A DNA stretch of 64,000 nucleotides from Vitis vinifera (GCF_030704535.1 NC_081812.1:16589001-16653000); one strand, 5' to 3'; counted from the first letter of the stretch, positions 11,601-23,566 are shown. Program-made: numbers and translations. The notes: generated by a model from the sequence alone, not told the origin.

Positions 11601-13302
11601 AACTTTTGTTCAACTTAGAGCTTTTATCTTGTGGATACAGGACCTAATGATCCTCGCTGGTTTGGTGGAGTAGGTGGAGACCCCAGCTTTCCTGGAGGAC
11701 AACCGTAAGTTGTTTTTAACCTCTCTCTCTCTCTCTCTCTCCCTCTCTCTCTCTCTCACACACACACACATTGGAGGAATTTTTCCTTGAGCTGGGTTTT
11801 AATATTGGATGGCTTGTTTGAAACAGAGGTGTTCCACCTGGTGCTCGATTTGATCCTTATGGCCCACCTGGCGTTCCTGGTTTTGAGCCTAATAGATTTA
11901 CCAGGTATTTTTAAACAAATTGATTCCTTTTCTTTTCCTTTGTTTTTTCCTTTTTGGGTTTGCTAATGACTGAACTAAATAACTCAATTGCTATGGAAAA
12001 TAATAAAACATGAAACCTATCCATGTGGAATTTATATTGCTACAGGTGGTGACATTTGTGATGCATGCACAGGCACACACCTTAGAATATCCCAAAATAG
12101 GTGGGAGAGAGTGAATGGCTGGGCTGGTGAAGTTAAAGAGATAATGGGTGGTTGGGAGAGGGAAGATTATGGGGAGAGATTTTAGAATGGCAGTGTATCT
12201 TTGAAGTCATTTTACTTCGATGTGCCATGTTTATTGATGAATTATAATGCTTGTATTAGGCTTCTTTGGGAAGAGAATAAATACGATTTTCTATGCAATG
12301 CTATAGGGAGTAAGAATCAATTTTTTGTTATGATGTTATCCAATCACATGGATTCTTGGTATTACACTTCTTAGTTGTTCTGGCAGACCTAAATTCCAGA
12401 CAATAGGTATTAGTTTTCAGAAGAATGAGATAGAAGTTGGAATATAACATTTTATTTATATGGTGCTTGAGGAACTCTTGGAAATAGAATTAAGTTCATT
12501 AACTTTAGTTAGCATTTGAAGGACCACGTTGTAGTGCACCACAATCGCGAAAATTAAAACGAGATCGCTTCACATGTCGTCAATTAGGTTTATGACCCAG
12601 GTTGATTGCTACTTTGGCCTTCTGAGATTTCATTTTACATTCTGCCAGGCATGATGTTGTTTTGTTGAACAAGGGCCTTGAAACCAGATATAATTTGCTT
12701 CTGCACTTGTATACAACCTAGGTGATAGATCAAAGTTTCCAGATCAGGAAGCCTGGCTTTTCACTGGGATGGACGTATCATTGTTAAATCAAGCTAAATA
12801 GACTTACCTAGTTTGTCATGCATGTTTTTTTAACATTTAAGCATGACTGAACCCAAAATTCATGGCAATGGTTTTTTTGAAACCTGTGTTTTTGGTTCAA
12901 TGATGATAGGTCTCTCACTGATGCTAGGTTTGCCAACCAACTTCTTTGAATAGATAGCGTATAAATGCCCTAATTTGGTCAAGAATCACATTAGTCACCA
13001 CCAAGTTTATTGCACAAGCAATTGGGAAATTTGTCATTTCTCTTGCTCAATGATTTGTTGGTCGACCAGCCAAACTGAACTGGACCAGCTGCCTAGCTAT
13101 CTGCACAGCCCTTAGATTACTCTTGGATATGTGTTACAGCATACTTGAGATTTGCGGCATTGTAGGTGCTATACTCTCGAGTCTCCCCTGCCATCAGTTG
13201 ACAATTTTCTGGTTTCTTGAAATGTTTTGCAGGATGCCTAGGAGACCTGGTGGAGGAACTCATCCAGACTTGCAACACTTTGGCACTGGTTCTGATTTCT
13301 AG
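5681..13302 (+). CDS. PTRE1: Proteasome regulator PI31 (probable proteasome inhibitor)
   Basis: Nine exons, all GT-AG with frame kept: 5681-5855, 5948-6119, 6270-6401, 10390-10479, 11343-11420, 11520-11551, 11641-11704, 11827-11904, 13233-13302; 296 residues. Residues 1-~155 form the FP domain (motifs HDKVAFAVHAAFISSGY, WNELQDDYAFVYFNPEKG, VKCLVMNDKLLVAAL, YSGQFKNLDKLVKTLDKEI). Residues ~160-296 form the Pro/Gly-rich tail typical of PI31 (VYPPVNPIGGSDLFPGPGAG, MLLGPNDPRWFGGVGG, PPGARFDPYGPPG, ending HFGTGSDF). PI31 binds the 20S proteasome core; the Arabidopsis counterpart PTRE1 modulates proteasome activity in auxin signalling (family knowledge). The length fits plant homologues (about 300). 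Intron 3 is almost 4 kb because of a LINE. Exon joins were worked out by hand and are consistent in phase throughout. Confidence 0.92.
5862..5922. repeat. CT and (TATATC)n microsatellite in PI31 intron 1
   Basis: A CT-rich run is followed by about five copies of the hexamer TATATC, just inside the donor side of intron 1. Probably length-variable between individuals. Confidence 0.9.
6866..9700 (-). mobile_element. Decayed L1-type LINE in PI31 intron 3
   Basis: Lies antisense to the host gene. The 3' end is marked by a poly-A tail (T-run at 6866-6874) preceded, on the minus strand, by a tail of the type seen in grape LINEs. Minus-strand fragments match LINE ORF2. Near 9330-9380 is the reverse-transcriptase N-part (GNKVPRLDG, MAFWN). 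At 8905-8950 is GDPLSPYLFV, and at 8264-8450 is LLGCKVGKL..YLGLLLGAPF. Near 7443-7520 is the zinc-knuckle-like C-terminal motif (WAPLKVGFF). Frames are broken many times and no catalytic Y/FADD box is visible, because an AT-rich block (about 8463-8790) interrupts that part. The 5' end is not defined and 9700 is an estimate. No clear target duplication found. Confidence 0.82.
8463..8790. other. AT-rich block interrupting the LINE
   Basis: About 330 bases of very AT-rich, non-coding DNA sit between two LINE reverse-transcriptase fragments that should be nearly adjacent. A secondary insertion is the simplest reading, but I could not find clear terminal repeats. Confidence 0.4.
10726..10759. repeat. 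C19 homopolymer followed by CT repeat, PI31 intron 4
   Basis: Nineteen consecutive C (10726-10744) followed by a TCTCTC run. Unusual in DNA this AT-rich and prone to sequencing or assembly length error. Confidence 0.95.
11721..11770. repeat. CT/CA compound microsatellite in PI31 intron 7
   Basis: (CT)n runs into (CA)n, 16 bases inside the intron 7 donor. Likely polymorphic. Confidence 0.95.
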
Positions 13303-16078
13303 AGGTCATGCTCCCCTCCCCCTGTCCCTGCTCGACGCTTGCTTTTGAAATGAAGAAAATGGAAAAATGAAACCAGAGACTTGTTTTTAATAATAATAGT
13401 ATGATACACTCGGTTGTAGAGATTTTTCAGTCTAATTTTCTTTGCTTTTCTATGTATACATGCTCGTAAGGTTAAAATATTTAATACAACTTCCACAAGT
13501 CCTTGACCGAGATCTACCAGTTAAGCTTGAGCCATTGTTGCATTGATGCAGTATTTTGTTTGATCAACCATAACGTTGTAGGGTTGTACCTGTTTTTCCG
13601 CTGGGTATTCCCGGAATAGCAATGCAGTTGGGCAGTGGGAGAAGGGGTTCTTCTAGTTTTAAGTTGGGTGTCCCCAGCAAATTCAATGCTCTCGTACTTG
13701 GTTTTCTTATTTCTGCACCCTTTTTTTTTTTTTCCTCTTCTCAACCTTTGACACCCAAACATAAATCTTACCTTTTACACACTTTCTTACCTTATCATTT
13801 TTTCGGAGGATCATAATATTAAATTACTAGAATTTTATTATTTTAAAATATATTTCTTTGCTATTTTTCGTTGAAATTATTATTTTTTAAATATATTATC
13901 TTAATTATATAAATGAAAAATCAATATAGTAATGTTAAATTTCTTATTATTATGATGATAATTTATTACTTTGAGATACTTGAAAATGTGTTCAATTATT
14001 ATTATTTTATAAAAATGATTAGTTTTGAAATATCTTATTATCTTAATTATACAAAAAAAAAAAACAAACTTAGTAATTACTAAGTTTAAGTTAATTTCGG
14101 AAATTGGGTACATTTTCTCAGCTTGCAAGAATATGAAATAATATGAATTCTTACATAAATAATGCAACTTTACTTTAAATACAAATGTCACATTAAATAT
14201 TTATTTACTAAATAAAATATGTATCATTCAAGCTTATACATTTAACTGTTAATTTTGAAACTATTCATATTTCAAATAGGAAACCAAATGCCAAATAAGT
14301 TTAATTTAAAGATTAGGTTTACTTAATGTCGTGTTTTTTTTTCCACAAAGTTTTGAAGAACATGTTGGTTGATGTATATTAATGTTGTTTTAAACTTAAA
14401 AAGTAGTATTCCTAAAAAACTATTTTTTAAATGATTGAAAAAAATGTTATCACATATAGTACCCAATTTTTAAAATAAAAAAGTTTAAAAAATTATGTCA
14501 CAATCTACACGCCGCCCACTAGTCGATTTCGATTTTGTTTCTTTATTAGGTTTACACCCTCAAGAAAAGATTTCGATTATGTTGTGAAGACCCTCTATAT
14601 ATGATTTTTTTTTCCCCATTCGCTTATTGAGCGATGTAAGATATTATAATCCATCCCTTGAAGCTCAGTGTCTCAATTGACACTCTCTTGATCGAAAATT
14701 AGACCATTTTGTCATATCCCACTTTTCATCCAAAATTATTTAATTTAGGGTTGTAATAGCATTATACACAACCCACTAGCTAACCCTGATTTTGTTTCTT
14801 TATTAGGTGTACACTCTCAAGAAAAGCTTCAATAATATGTTGTGAAATTCAGATATAGCTATCTCTTATTCACTTTTTGAGCAATTTGAGGCACTGCAAG
14901 AAAAAAAAATCAAAACTTTTTAGTGATTGTAAGAACATGAAAAAATTTGATTACATTGGCACCCACCCACCTATTTCATAAAATTATACCAATGTTAGTT
15001 TTTATTTAATTTTACTAAATTATCTTGTTAAATATATGTAAGTAATATTCACGACAAAAAGGAAGACACTTTTAGGAAAGACTACTACCTCACTATACAA
15101 CCTACTTAACGCCTTGTACAAAAGAGACTCTGACTTACTCAATCTGAGTAAAACGCTTAGTCCTTGATACAAATCACGAGCCTACTAAAAAACTGTTGAA
15201 ATTTTTGAAAAGTATATGCCACAGAACTCCAAATCACCTGTGAAGAAGAAAGTCTATTTTTTTCCAACCCTCTCTCATGCAAAGACAAGGAAAGAAATAA
15301 TGAATACCACCGACTTCCACGTCAACCTTTGCTCCTTAAAAATAAATAAATAAATAAATAAATACAAAATTACTCGATTACAAGGCCTTTAAAAATTTAA
15401 CTTTTGAAATTTATCCTCTCACCATTTTTTTTTTTTTTTACTTTATTTGAACGCCCATATTATTTTATTTTTTATTTTTATAAAAATAATATTTTTTAAA
15501 AAATTATATGTAAATACTTGAAATGATAAAAAACATTTATATAAAAAATTTATTACTTTTCAAGAAAAAAAATATAAAAATGATTATATTCACAATTTGA
15601 AGATTATTTCATCAATTTTAATCAAATATTTCAAAAAAAAAAACTTGTACTTTGCTTTAAAAAAAATTTCAACATCTTCAAATACAATAATGAGTGAAAA
15701 TATATATTAAATTTGTATTCAACTCTAATTCAAATTAGATAAGTGATTGAAGCGTTGTGTTGATAAATAAAACAAAGATGTAGGTGAACATATTAATTTT
15801 TTATTTTAGAATTTATTTAATAATTTTAGAAATAAAAAAAATTATATTACTTTACCTTTTAAAATTTTCTTATCAAATTTTAAAAATAAATTACAAAATA
15901 ATTTTTTTACATTAAAATACAAAGAGTAGAAGACCATCTTACCCTTTTTGTATTTTAAATAAAATGCGTGATCGGATTGCAAATTCCAATAGCATACAAG
16001 TGGTAGACTTACGGTTGTGTTGAATGAATATATTTGATTTGAGATTATAATTATTGTTAAGATCAGTTAAAACATCAA
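13303..16078. other. PI31 3' flank and AT-rich intergenic DNA
   Basis: The first ~300 bases should hold the PI31 3' UTR. The rest is AT-rich with homopolymers and an imperfect direct repeat (see 14500-14865). No gene seen. Confidence 0.5.
14500..14865. repeat. Imperfect direct repeat, about 90 bp, spacing about 250 bp
   Basis: A block containing TTTGTTTCTTTATTAGG.TTACA and CAAGAAAAG..TTC, ending ATGTTGTGAA, occurs near 14510-14600 and again near 14760-14855 with scattered differences. This is probably the remains of a tandemly duplicated or repeat-derived segment. Class unknown. Confidence 0.6.
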
Positions 16079-16160
16079 GTGGGCGTGCCGGAGTGGTTAT
16101 CGGGCATGACTAGAAATCATGTGGGCTCTGCCCGCGCAGGTTCGAATCCTGCCGCCCACG
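16079..16160 (+). tRNA. tRNA-Ser (AGA)
   Basis: 82 nt with the long variable arm of serine tRNAs (GTGGGCTCTGCCCGC). The acceptor stem GTGGGCG pairs with CGCCCAC, discriminator G. The anticodon loop CTAGAAA carries AGA, and the T-arm is CAGGTTCGAATCCTG. A TTTTT terminator follows shortly after. Looks functional. Confidence 0.97.
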
Positions 16161-17132
16161 GTTTTTATAAATACTTTTTGAAAGGGTGCTACAAAATATA
16201 AAAGAAAACATCCACTTTTTTTCTATTTTTAGAACTGTTGAGCAACACGGGTCAGTGGAGCAGAATACATTGGATGATGAAGTGGGTTGTTAGTAAAGTG
16301 GTGAAGGCGTTGAACTACTAATCCCTAGGTCTTCCACAAAGGTCTACCCTCTATCATACTTGTCCCTCCTGCTCTTGCCTCGAACTTGCCTTGAAAAAGA
16401 CATGCTCGTTTCTTACAATTATGTTTCTTGTCAATCATCATCTGAGTGATGGGGCGGCTCATCTTACTTGTGTATGACTTATTGTGCCACGGTTTTCTAG
16501 AGACTCAAGAAAATATCATGAGATTCTGCATTTTGTTTCTCCTAAGTCAATCTTATTGATAGTTTAATTTTTTCTTTTTTCCTTTAAATTTTCCTTCAAT
16601 TTCAACTAATAGTGAGATATATACAAAAAATTATTACGAAAATTGAAATCAAAGAGAAGGAAAAATATGAGATGATATGATTAAGTGGTAGAAATGTTTA
16701 ATTACAGGAAGAGCTAAAGATCCCTATGATGATGGGCTCCCTACCCCACAAAGAAAATTTGAAAAGGAGACAGAAAAGGGTACACATTTTTAAAAATTGG
16801 GGGCCTACCTCTATGCCCATGTGAACCACTTGAAATTAAGATAGAAAGGAATCAAATCGCATAGGCCAAATTCTCACTGTACATAATCTGAATATAATAA
16901 AGAAGTGGTCCCAACTTTACCCCCGAGTTGAAGTTTCCACTCAGGCTCGCAGAAGACGTAAAGAAGGTGGAAACCTGTGGTGGCGGGCCCATCCATTTAA
17001 TTTTCTAGAAGTACTGCTATTATGGGTTGAAAGCAACCCGTTCGCATTAGTCTAATATTTATAAATAATGATGTTCTCCTTGTCTGGGGCCTGACGCCTA
17101 AGTGTGGTGGGGGAGATGTAGATAACTAGAGA
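16161..17132. other. Intergenic region with a tRNA-like fragment
   Basis: No gene. Around 16285-16340 a stretch (GTGGTGAAGGCGTTGAACTA, then CTAATCCC) resembles the D-arm and anticodon arm of a type II (Ser/Leu) tRNA but lacks the rest; it may be a degenerate tRNA or SINE remnant. The last 250 bases are the presumed promoter region of the peptide gene at 17213. Confidence 0.4.
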
Positions 17133-17140
17133 TATATATT
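17133..17140 (+). promoter_or_regulatory. TATA box of the cysteine-rich peptide gene
   Basis: TATATATT lies 73 bases upstream of the ATG at 17213, giving an expected leader of roughly 45 nt. Confidence 0.6.
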
Positions 17141-17212
17141 AGACAATTTAGACAGCCTCCTCCTCCCCCAGTCAGAGGGTTGGTGGAAAGTTGAAACACA
17201 GGGGAAGGGGAA

Positions 17213-17566
17213 ATGGGTGTGTTGAAGCTTTACGTGGTGATGGTGTTGCTGTTGGTGAGTAATCTCTCCACGCAGAAAACGAGAGCTGTGGAAGGCAGGC
17301 TGCTTTCATCCTCCTCCTCCTCCTCACGACAGAGTAAGGATTCTCAAACTCTTTTCTGTCTCATCAAGGGTAGTGGTGGGCAATGGTTAGTGTGAATTAA
17401 TTTAATTGGGTATATATGTATTTGTGAATAATTGACAGGGTACTGGAAGATTTTCACAACCCTGGGGATGGTATGCAAGTGCTGTGATGGCGTGGGAGGC
17501 GAATGCACAAGTACATGGAATATGTCTTGCTCTAACCTCCAATGTTCACCCTGGAAATCACACTGA
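17213..17566 (+). CDS. Secreted cysteine-rich peptide, unknown function
   Basis: Two exons, 17213-17333 and 17439-17566, joined by a GT-AG intron of 105 bases; 82 residues. Residues 1-26 form a signal peptide (LYVVMVLLLVSNLS) ending near TRAVEG. A serine run (seven Ser) follows. The second exon encodes a compact domain starting RYWKIFTTLGMVCKCCDG, continuing GGECTSTW, SCSNLQCSPW and ending KSH. Six cysteines lie in a C-x-CC-x6-C-x7-C-x4-C pattern, which could form three disulfides. I recall related short plant proteins with the CKCCDG..C..W..C..LQC.PW signature but no established function; a peptide signal, defence peptide or apoplastic protein are all possible. The gene stands alone. The start is the only ATG that yields the signal peptide. 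Confidence 0.78.
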
Positions 17567-18786
17567 TTTCTCTGTACAGTTTCTAGTTTTCCTTGCTGTT
17601 GTACATGTATCTTGGGATTTATACCAATTAATATGAGATGCAGCAGGTTGTCGCCCGTAGCCCATGTTTTAGTTTCTGAATTTTGGGTTGAAAACACGAT
17701 GTTTTTACTAAAAATTTAACATGAAGAAAAGCAAAGAAAGCTTGAGCTTTCATTTGATTGGGGCTCTGGTTCGCCTGCTCGGAGGCTGCCATTAGAGTCT
17801 GAGCTCTTAACATCTGGTCTGGTAGATGCTTTTAATTGCTTACCCAGTGGTCCTCCAATGAAATGACCTGCTGGTCTGCTGATTTTGAAAGGGATGAATG
17901 TTTGTGGAAGATTTTTTGCTATAGGAAAATATATTATTTTTTGTTAAACAAAACATGTATCCAAACACCCCCAAGCTCTTTTTCTGATTCATAATTAAAT
18001 ACTAATTGGTAACTAAATACCAGGCCTATTTTTGAAAATAAAAAATAAAAAATCAACCTTGAAAGAAAATTGATTTTTTTTTATTATTGTGAAGAAAAAT
18101 ATATATATAATAATTATTTATTTATTTTCTATATAAAATAATTAATATAAGTGAAATAAATTTGAAGTTATATATAAAAATAATGTATTGAATTTAAATT
18201 TACGTCTTATTTTACCTCTTTTTTTTCTTCTCTTTTTTCCTTTATTTTTTCTCAAAATTTCAAAAGCAAACATAATCTAAGTCACTGTGCCTAAAAACTC
18301 TACTGAAAAGGTAAAAGACTGTATCCATATGGTGAAAAAAAAAATTAAATATTTTTCTCATTTTAAAATGCTTCATAAAAAATATCTCCAAAAAAATTGT
18401 GAAAATTATTATTTTCACTCAAACATTTGTCAAAAAAATATTATATAAAAAAATATTTCTCAAACATGTCTTTAAAAACAGTTTCATCCTTTTATGGAAT
18501 AAAATTCCATTTTTTAAAACATCATAAGATACTTCAAATTTATTGTTAATTTAAAACAATTTTTCATAAAAATTGTTTTTAATAAAAAAAATGTAGATTT
18601 TTTTTTAAAATTATAATAAATATATAAAATATTTTATTTAGGATATTTTCTTAAAACCAAAGTTATTTTTATTAAAATATTAAACTAGTCAAATCCCTTT
18701 AATTTTCTTCTCTTTTATCTCTTTACTTTTTAAATAAAAATTTTATCTTGTGGGGAGGTCATGTTTTGTCATATGAAAGCTTAAAG
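17567..18786. other. AT-rich intergenic DNA
   Basis: Contains the 3' flank of the peptide gene, then AT-rich DNA with T and A homopolymers. No gene or clear element ends. Confidence 0.45.
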
Positions 18787-19121
18787 TCCCATTTAGCAAC
18801 TGTTTTTTAAAAACAATTTTCTATTCTCACTAAAAAAAAAATATATAGAAAAACAAATTTGACAATTAAAAACTTGTTTTTATTTTCTATTTTTAAAAAC
18901 GATTTTTGAAAGCTATTTTAAAAGATAATTATATAAACATGTACATTAAAAATAAAACACTAAATATAAAAATTATTTTTAAACGCATTTTAAAAAACAT
19001 TAAAAATGGATTAAAAACATTTTATATTCATAAATGTATTTTCGTTTTACAAAACATTAAAAAACTATTCTCAAAAATTGTTTTTAAAATTATTTTTGAA
19101 TACCGTTACCAAATAGGGTTT
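18787..19121. mobile_element. Possible hAT-like MITE
   Basis: The left end (TCCCATTTAGCAACTGTTTT) and right end (TACCGTTACCAAATAGGGT) are imperfect inverted complements with the common CCCTATTTGGTAAC theme. The interior is A/T-rich with many AAAACATT-type words. The flanks share only a partial 8-bp target duplication, so the call is tentative. Confidence 0.45.
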
Positions 19122-21189
19122 AAATATTTTACTATATATGTCAACTTAAACCCGATACAAATAATAATCATATAAAAAACATAAATCCAAATATTAGCTA
19201 ATTATTAAACATATAATATATCGTGTAACTTGTTTAATAATAAAGTTATTTCATTTAATAATTAGATTGAGTTATGTTTTATATAAGTTTATATGATTAA
19301 TATCTCAATCAAATAAATTTCTAATTCAATTAACTTATTTATTTATTTAAAAATAAATTTAAAATAAATAAGTTAAACAGTTTAAAATTATTAAGGTAAA
19401 TAAGTGTAATAATTAAATGGGTTGATTTATGTTACGAAAGTTGATTAAAAAGCTATTTATTTATTAAAAAAAGTTGTACAAGTCAATGCAAATTTGACCT
19501 AAATCGACAAAAAAAAACATGTTAAATTTGATTTGTATCGTGTCAAATCGTATCAAACTTTTTCACCTTTACTTTACACCCGTTAAACTTTAATTGAAAC
19601 CGAACCCCTTTTCCTTAGACTTCCCTTTACTCTTGGTTTAGGTGTTCTTTCCTTTTCTTTTCTCATCTTTCATTTTCATAGATTTTCCTTTTTCTTTCTT
19701 GTCATTTTCTTAAATTTCATATTATTGTTTTTGCCCCTTAAATTTCATGTATCCACCCTTGGAGTTTCATAATATTTTTTTTTATGCCTTGGTGTGCAAC
19801 ATGAACTTTGGGACTCCTTCCTGATTGGCAACAGAAACATTAAATTTTATTAAACTTTTTAGGAAATTTATACAAAAATGTATCATGAATTATATAAAAA
19901 TAAATAAATATCTTAAAATTAAGGAAAATAAATATTATTTTTTATATTAAAATTTTAAATATATTAATATTTTATTGCTTTTAATTTTTAGAAATACTAA
20001 TTGAAGTGGATTCTTTCTTCTTATATTTTTTTTTTATGCACTTGATTATGAATATATACATATGGTAAAAATATTTTTTGACAAAGACTTAATATAAAAT
20101 ATTAAATTAATCATTTTTTTTAGAATGGGAATTCGAGAAGGTTGAAGTTTCTTCTTTTCAGACTAAATTTTTTGTTTGTTTAACAATTTCAACCATGATT
20201 GTGTTGTTCATATAAAAATTTATATATATTATATTCTAAAAACATTTTCTCTAATATTTTTGAATTGACTAAAGGGATGATAAATAGAAAAAAAATAATT
20301 AAAATAAGAGTGGGTTTTAAGGGTTGGACACAAAATCATTAGACTTTTAAAAGAAGACTTAAACAAAAGTTATCTTAATTGGCAACTGTAGAGCTGGGGC
20401 ACCACCTTCTGGAACAGGGCGGAGGATCAAAACTGTACTCTAATTCTGATGGCACATGGGCGGTTTTTGGAATTTAGTCATTTCTTTCACACCTTAACGT
20501 TAATTTCAAGCCATGTTGGTCGACGGGTTTGTCTTTATTTGGGGCCACTTAATATGTGATAATTTAGATTAAATTTAATAACAAAAGATGAGTGATATTA
20601 GTCTTCCTTAATTGCTGAAAAGTTGAAACAACTATGCAATGGATCAAATGATGTCATGCGGCTTCAGAATATATTCTTTTTAATTTGTATGAACAGTTGA
20701 GTTGATAGTTATTTTCTTATTGGACCAGCCAGGCTCCAGCTGTTGTCTCTGCGTAGTGGGCTTAGGCGGTCAAATTTAGGCCTCGAAGTGCCAGCAGATT
20801 ATTCCTTTGGCCCGACTTTCAGTAGGCCCACGTGACCGTGTCCACAGAATGAGAGTGAGAGGCACGTGGAATGCTAAACATGACATATCAGGTATTAGTC
20901 AATTTGTAGGCCCAGGCCCAGGCCCAGGATATGCACTCCAAAACAAAAACGACAAATTGAAACAAGTGCTGTCGTCTCTAATCTTTGTTGCCAAGGCATG
21001 ACACGCCAATACCAACCGCCTTGTATTTATTATTTTTGCATAATTTTTATGAGTGATGTTAAATATACCTATCTTTGCCCTCTCCATTCTTACTTTTCTC
21101 TTTTTATGTTTTTTTTGAATGGAAAAGGTGTAAAGAGAGATAAAGAAAGTATATTTAATAGCAACTATTATTAAAATTAAATTTGTACA
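19122..21189. other. AT-rich intergenic DNA with an isolated GC-richer patch
   Basis: Mostly AT-rich filler. Around 20700-20940 the composition rises and holds two CACGTG G-boxes (near 20829 and 20863), several GGCCCA words and a short (GGCCCA)n tandem. This looks like a promoter fragment, but I find no gene to go with it on either strand. Confidence 0.4.
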
Positions 21190-21660
21190 TATTGGAGGAT
21201 CCAAAACCTTGTAGAAGCTGCTATATATACCAGTTGAAACTTGGCCATGCACAGTAAGCCTAGTAAGCATCCACACTTGGGGTTTAGCCTATTCTACTAG
21301 ATGTTGTCTACGTCAGGCTGACCATATTACTCCTTCATGTATGCAGTCCTTACACCTCTCCCCAATTAGCTCTCCAAACAACACTTGACACTCTAAATCA
21401 GAGTTTTTGTCAATTATGAGAGGATTGCGGACCACTCCTCCTAACCACAAAAATTGCATTGTGAATCAAAGCTCCCATGTGCAATAACCCATGTCTATCA
21501 CTGTTTGGCTAGTTAGTGTGCCAAAGAGAGACTATAAAAGTAAGACTAGGTAGCAGAGACGAAAATCAACCCTTTCTTCTTCATTACCTGTCATTCTTCT
21601 TTTCCTAAAACTTGACTTCGCCATTGGAGGGTTCCTATGATCTATTTGGGTTTCCTTCTG
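21190..21660. repeat. Dispersed repeat, copy 1
   Basis: Shares with 26330-26780, in the same order and orientation, the words AGGATC.AAAA, GTTGA.ACTTG.CCAT, a TTGTC.AC...TCCTTA stretch, a GACTAGGTAGCAGAGA-like stretch, and AAAACTTGA.TT followed by GGATTCCTA.GATC. Much diverged, so old. Family unknown; the LTR-like TATA (CTATAAAAG) suggests retrotransposon debris. Confidence 0.5.
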
Positions 21661-22659
21661 CTTAATTCTGTATGCTTATTTCAAGATATTTTCAAAAAAT
21701 TTATAGTGCATTTCTATACCTAGTTAGACAAAAGCAGAGTGTCAACACCCTTAAAAAAACGTGTGCATGATGGGGAACAAATCATTGTGGGATTTATGAA
21801 AAGATTCAAGCAAATCGTCCTCTAAATGGAGTCATGTAACATAGATAATCTCATGCAAACATTCAATAGGTGTATCATGCCCAACTCCTTTTTTTTTTAA
21901 TCAGTCTTGAAAAAGCCACCGAAAACCATGTATTTTGTGATGCCAACGAGTACATCATCTTGGAAGATGACTTGTGGCTACCCCAACAATACTTTATTTT
22001 GACCTCCAATCACCACCTACAACTTCTTCGTGGTAGAGTCAATACTAGCCTTGGTAGCTAGAAATAGAAAGTTGCATCCAAAATTGTATAAGCTACCATG
22101 GTGTTTACTTCACTTAATCTTCCTTATGCCTACTTACTCTCAATTATCTAAAGTACACCCTAATTCAAGTGGCTAAACCCCATGCATAGTGATCCTTGGC
22201 AAGAAGACCACATAATAGTGCTTCTACTTGTACTTCTCAATCGAAAGATTGGTCAATGTCCCACATCTCACAAAGTATGTGCATGATACTGACTAAATGC
22301 CACAACATTGGTAACTTCCAATGCAACACTTAATGAGGTTTGCATACTATACATACATTTTATTCATGGTGACTCGACAAATTCACATAGATACTCGCAA
22401 TGGTGGAAACACTCCATGCTCTAAAGCACCACCATGGTCGACTGCATCAACGTTGTCTAGTATTATTTTACCTAGGAAGTTTGTAGTCAATTGACTATCC
22501 TATCACCTTTTGGAGACAAATTTACATCATATGTCAAGATGCTTTGATACTAACATTAAGTATCTCAAACTTTGATATATGTAGGATACTTATCAATCAT
22601 GAGATCTTAGCTAATTTGCTCCATGTCTTCACTAACTACAAGATGGGCCATCCCCTAAT
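21661..22659. other. Repeat-derived intergenic DNA
   Basis: Non-coding sequence of mixed composition lying between an old repeat copy and a solo LTR. No conserved protein fragments recognised. Confidence 0.4.
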
Positions 22660-23519
22660 TGTTGATGGCAAAATTCCCCTGCTACAATAGTAGTCACCAG
22701 CAACGGAATCTCGATCAACGCATAATAGTAATTCCTCCTTCCTCCTGCAAAAAGATGTTCGGACAGGATGTCTGGACACACCCTCCGATGGTTTTGTTAG
22801 TCATGGCTCAAGAGATTAAGTTATCAGGCTTTTTCAGGGATAGTTAGCCTACCTTCCTCCTTGTGTGAAGACCCTTTTATATAGTGTCAGAAAGTATGGT
22901 CTCGTTGTGCTAGCTGGTCCCATTGTCATGATTGCGGCTCATAAGGTGGCAAAGTAATCATGACATTTCTAGTGCCAGGTGGCGGCTGCCACTTCAATTA
23001 TGACATTAAATATCGGGGATGTGTCAGACACTTTGATAAGATTTAGGAATATCTTGCCTCTTTAAATATCGGGAATGTGTCAGGCACTCTGATAAGATTT
23101 GGGAATATCCTGTCGAGCTTATCTTGCATTGAAGATGAATGACAGTTCAGGAGACTTGGTCGTCAATTATTATCTGAGTTTGCTTTTTGATTGTGGGCGG
23201 AAATGGATCCGGCGAATTGCGAGTGTCTGACAAGCTAAGTTGTCCGGGGAATCTGAAATGGCGGCTGCGGATGTTCTCCGGGTACGCGCTATCAGAGTAT
23301 CCAGACATGCCTGACCGGGGAAGTTGAATCGTCCTCCTCTCCCATCCGGCGGAAGGCGGATCCAAATGTGAGATATCCGGATGAGGTGGAACGTTGGCCG
23401 GATAGAATGGCGGCTGTGAGACATCCGGGTGGAATGAGCGATACCACGTGTCGCAAGGGGGACGTCCGCGTGTCCTAGGGAGAGGAAGCCACGTGACGCT
23501 TTTTAGGAAGGATCCCACA
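22660..23519 (+). mobile_element. Solo LTR, 860 bp (LTR retrotransposon fossil)
   Basis: Begins TGTTGATGGC and ends GGATCCCACA. The 5-bp target duplication CTAAT flanks both sides exactly (22655-22659 and 23520-23524). It is GC-richer than its surroundings, has a TATATAG box near 22878, and contains the word CCGGGTGGAATGAGCGAT that also occurs in the palindrome near 63210. No internal domain is present, so it is a recombined solo LTR. Ty3/gypsy is my guess; family not proven. The intact target duplication suggests a fairly young insertion. Confidence 0.75.
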
Positions 23520-23566
23520 CTAATAATGTTAGAAAGCTCGAGGAGAGTACTTATTAACTTTAGCAG

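Noticed and set aside
17344-17697. 117-codon minus-strand frame across the peptide gene
   Set aside because: Antisense shadow of the two-exon peptide gene; no domain.
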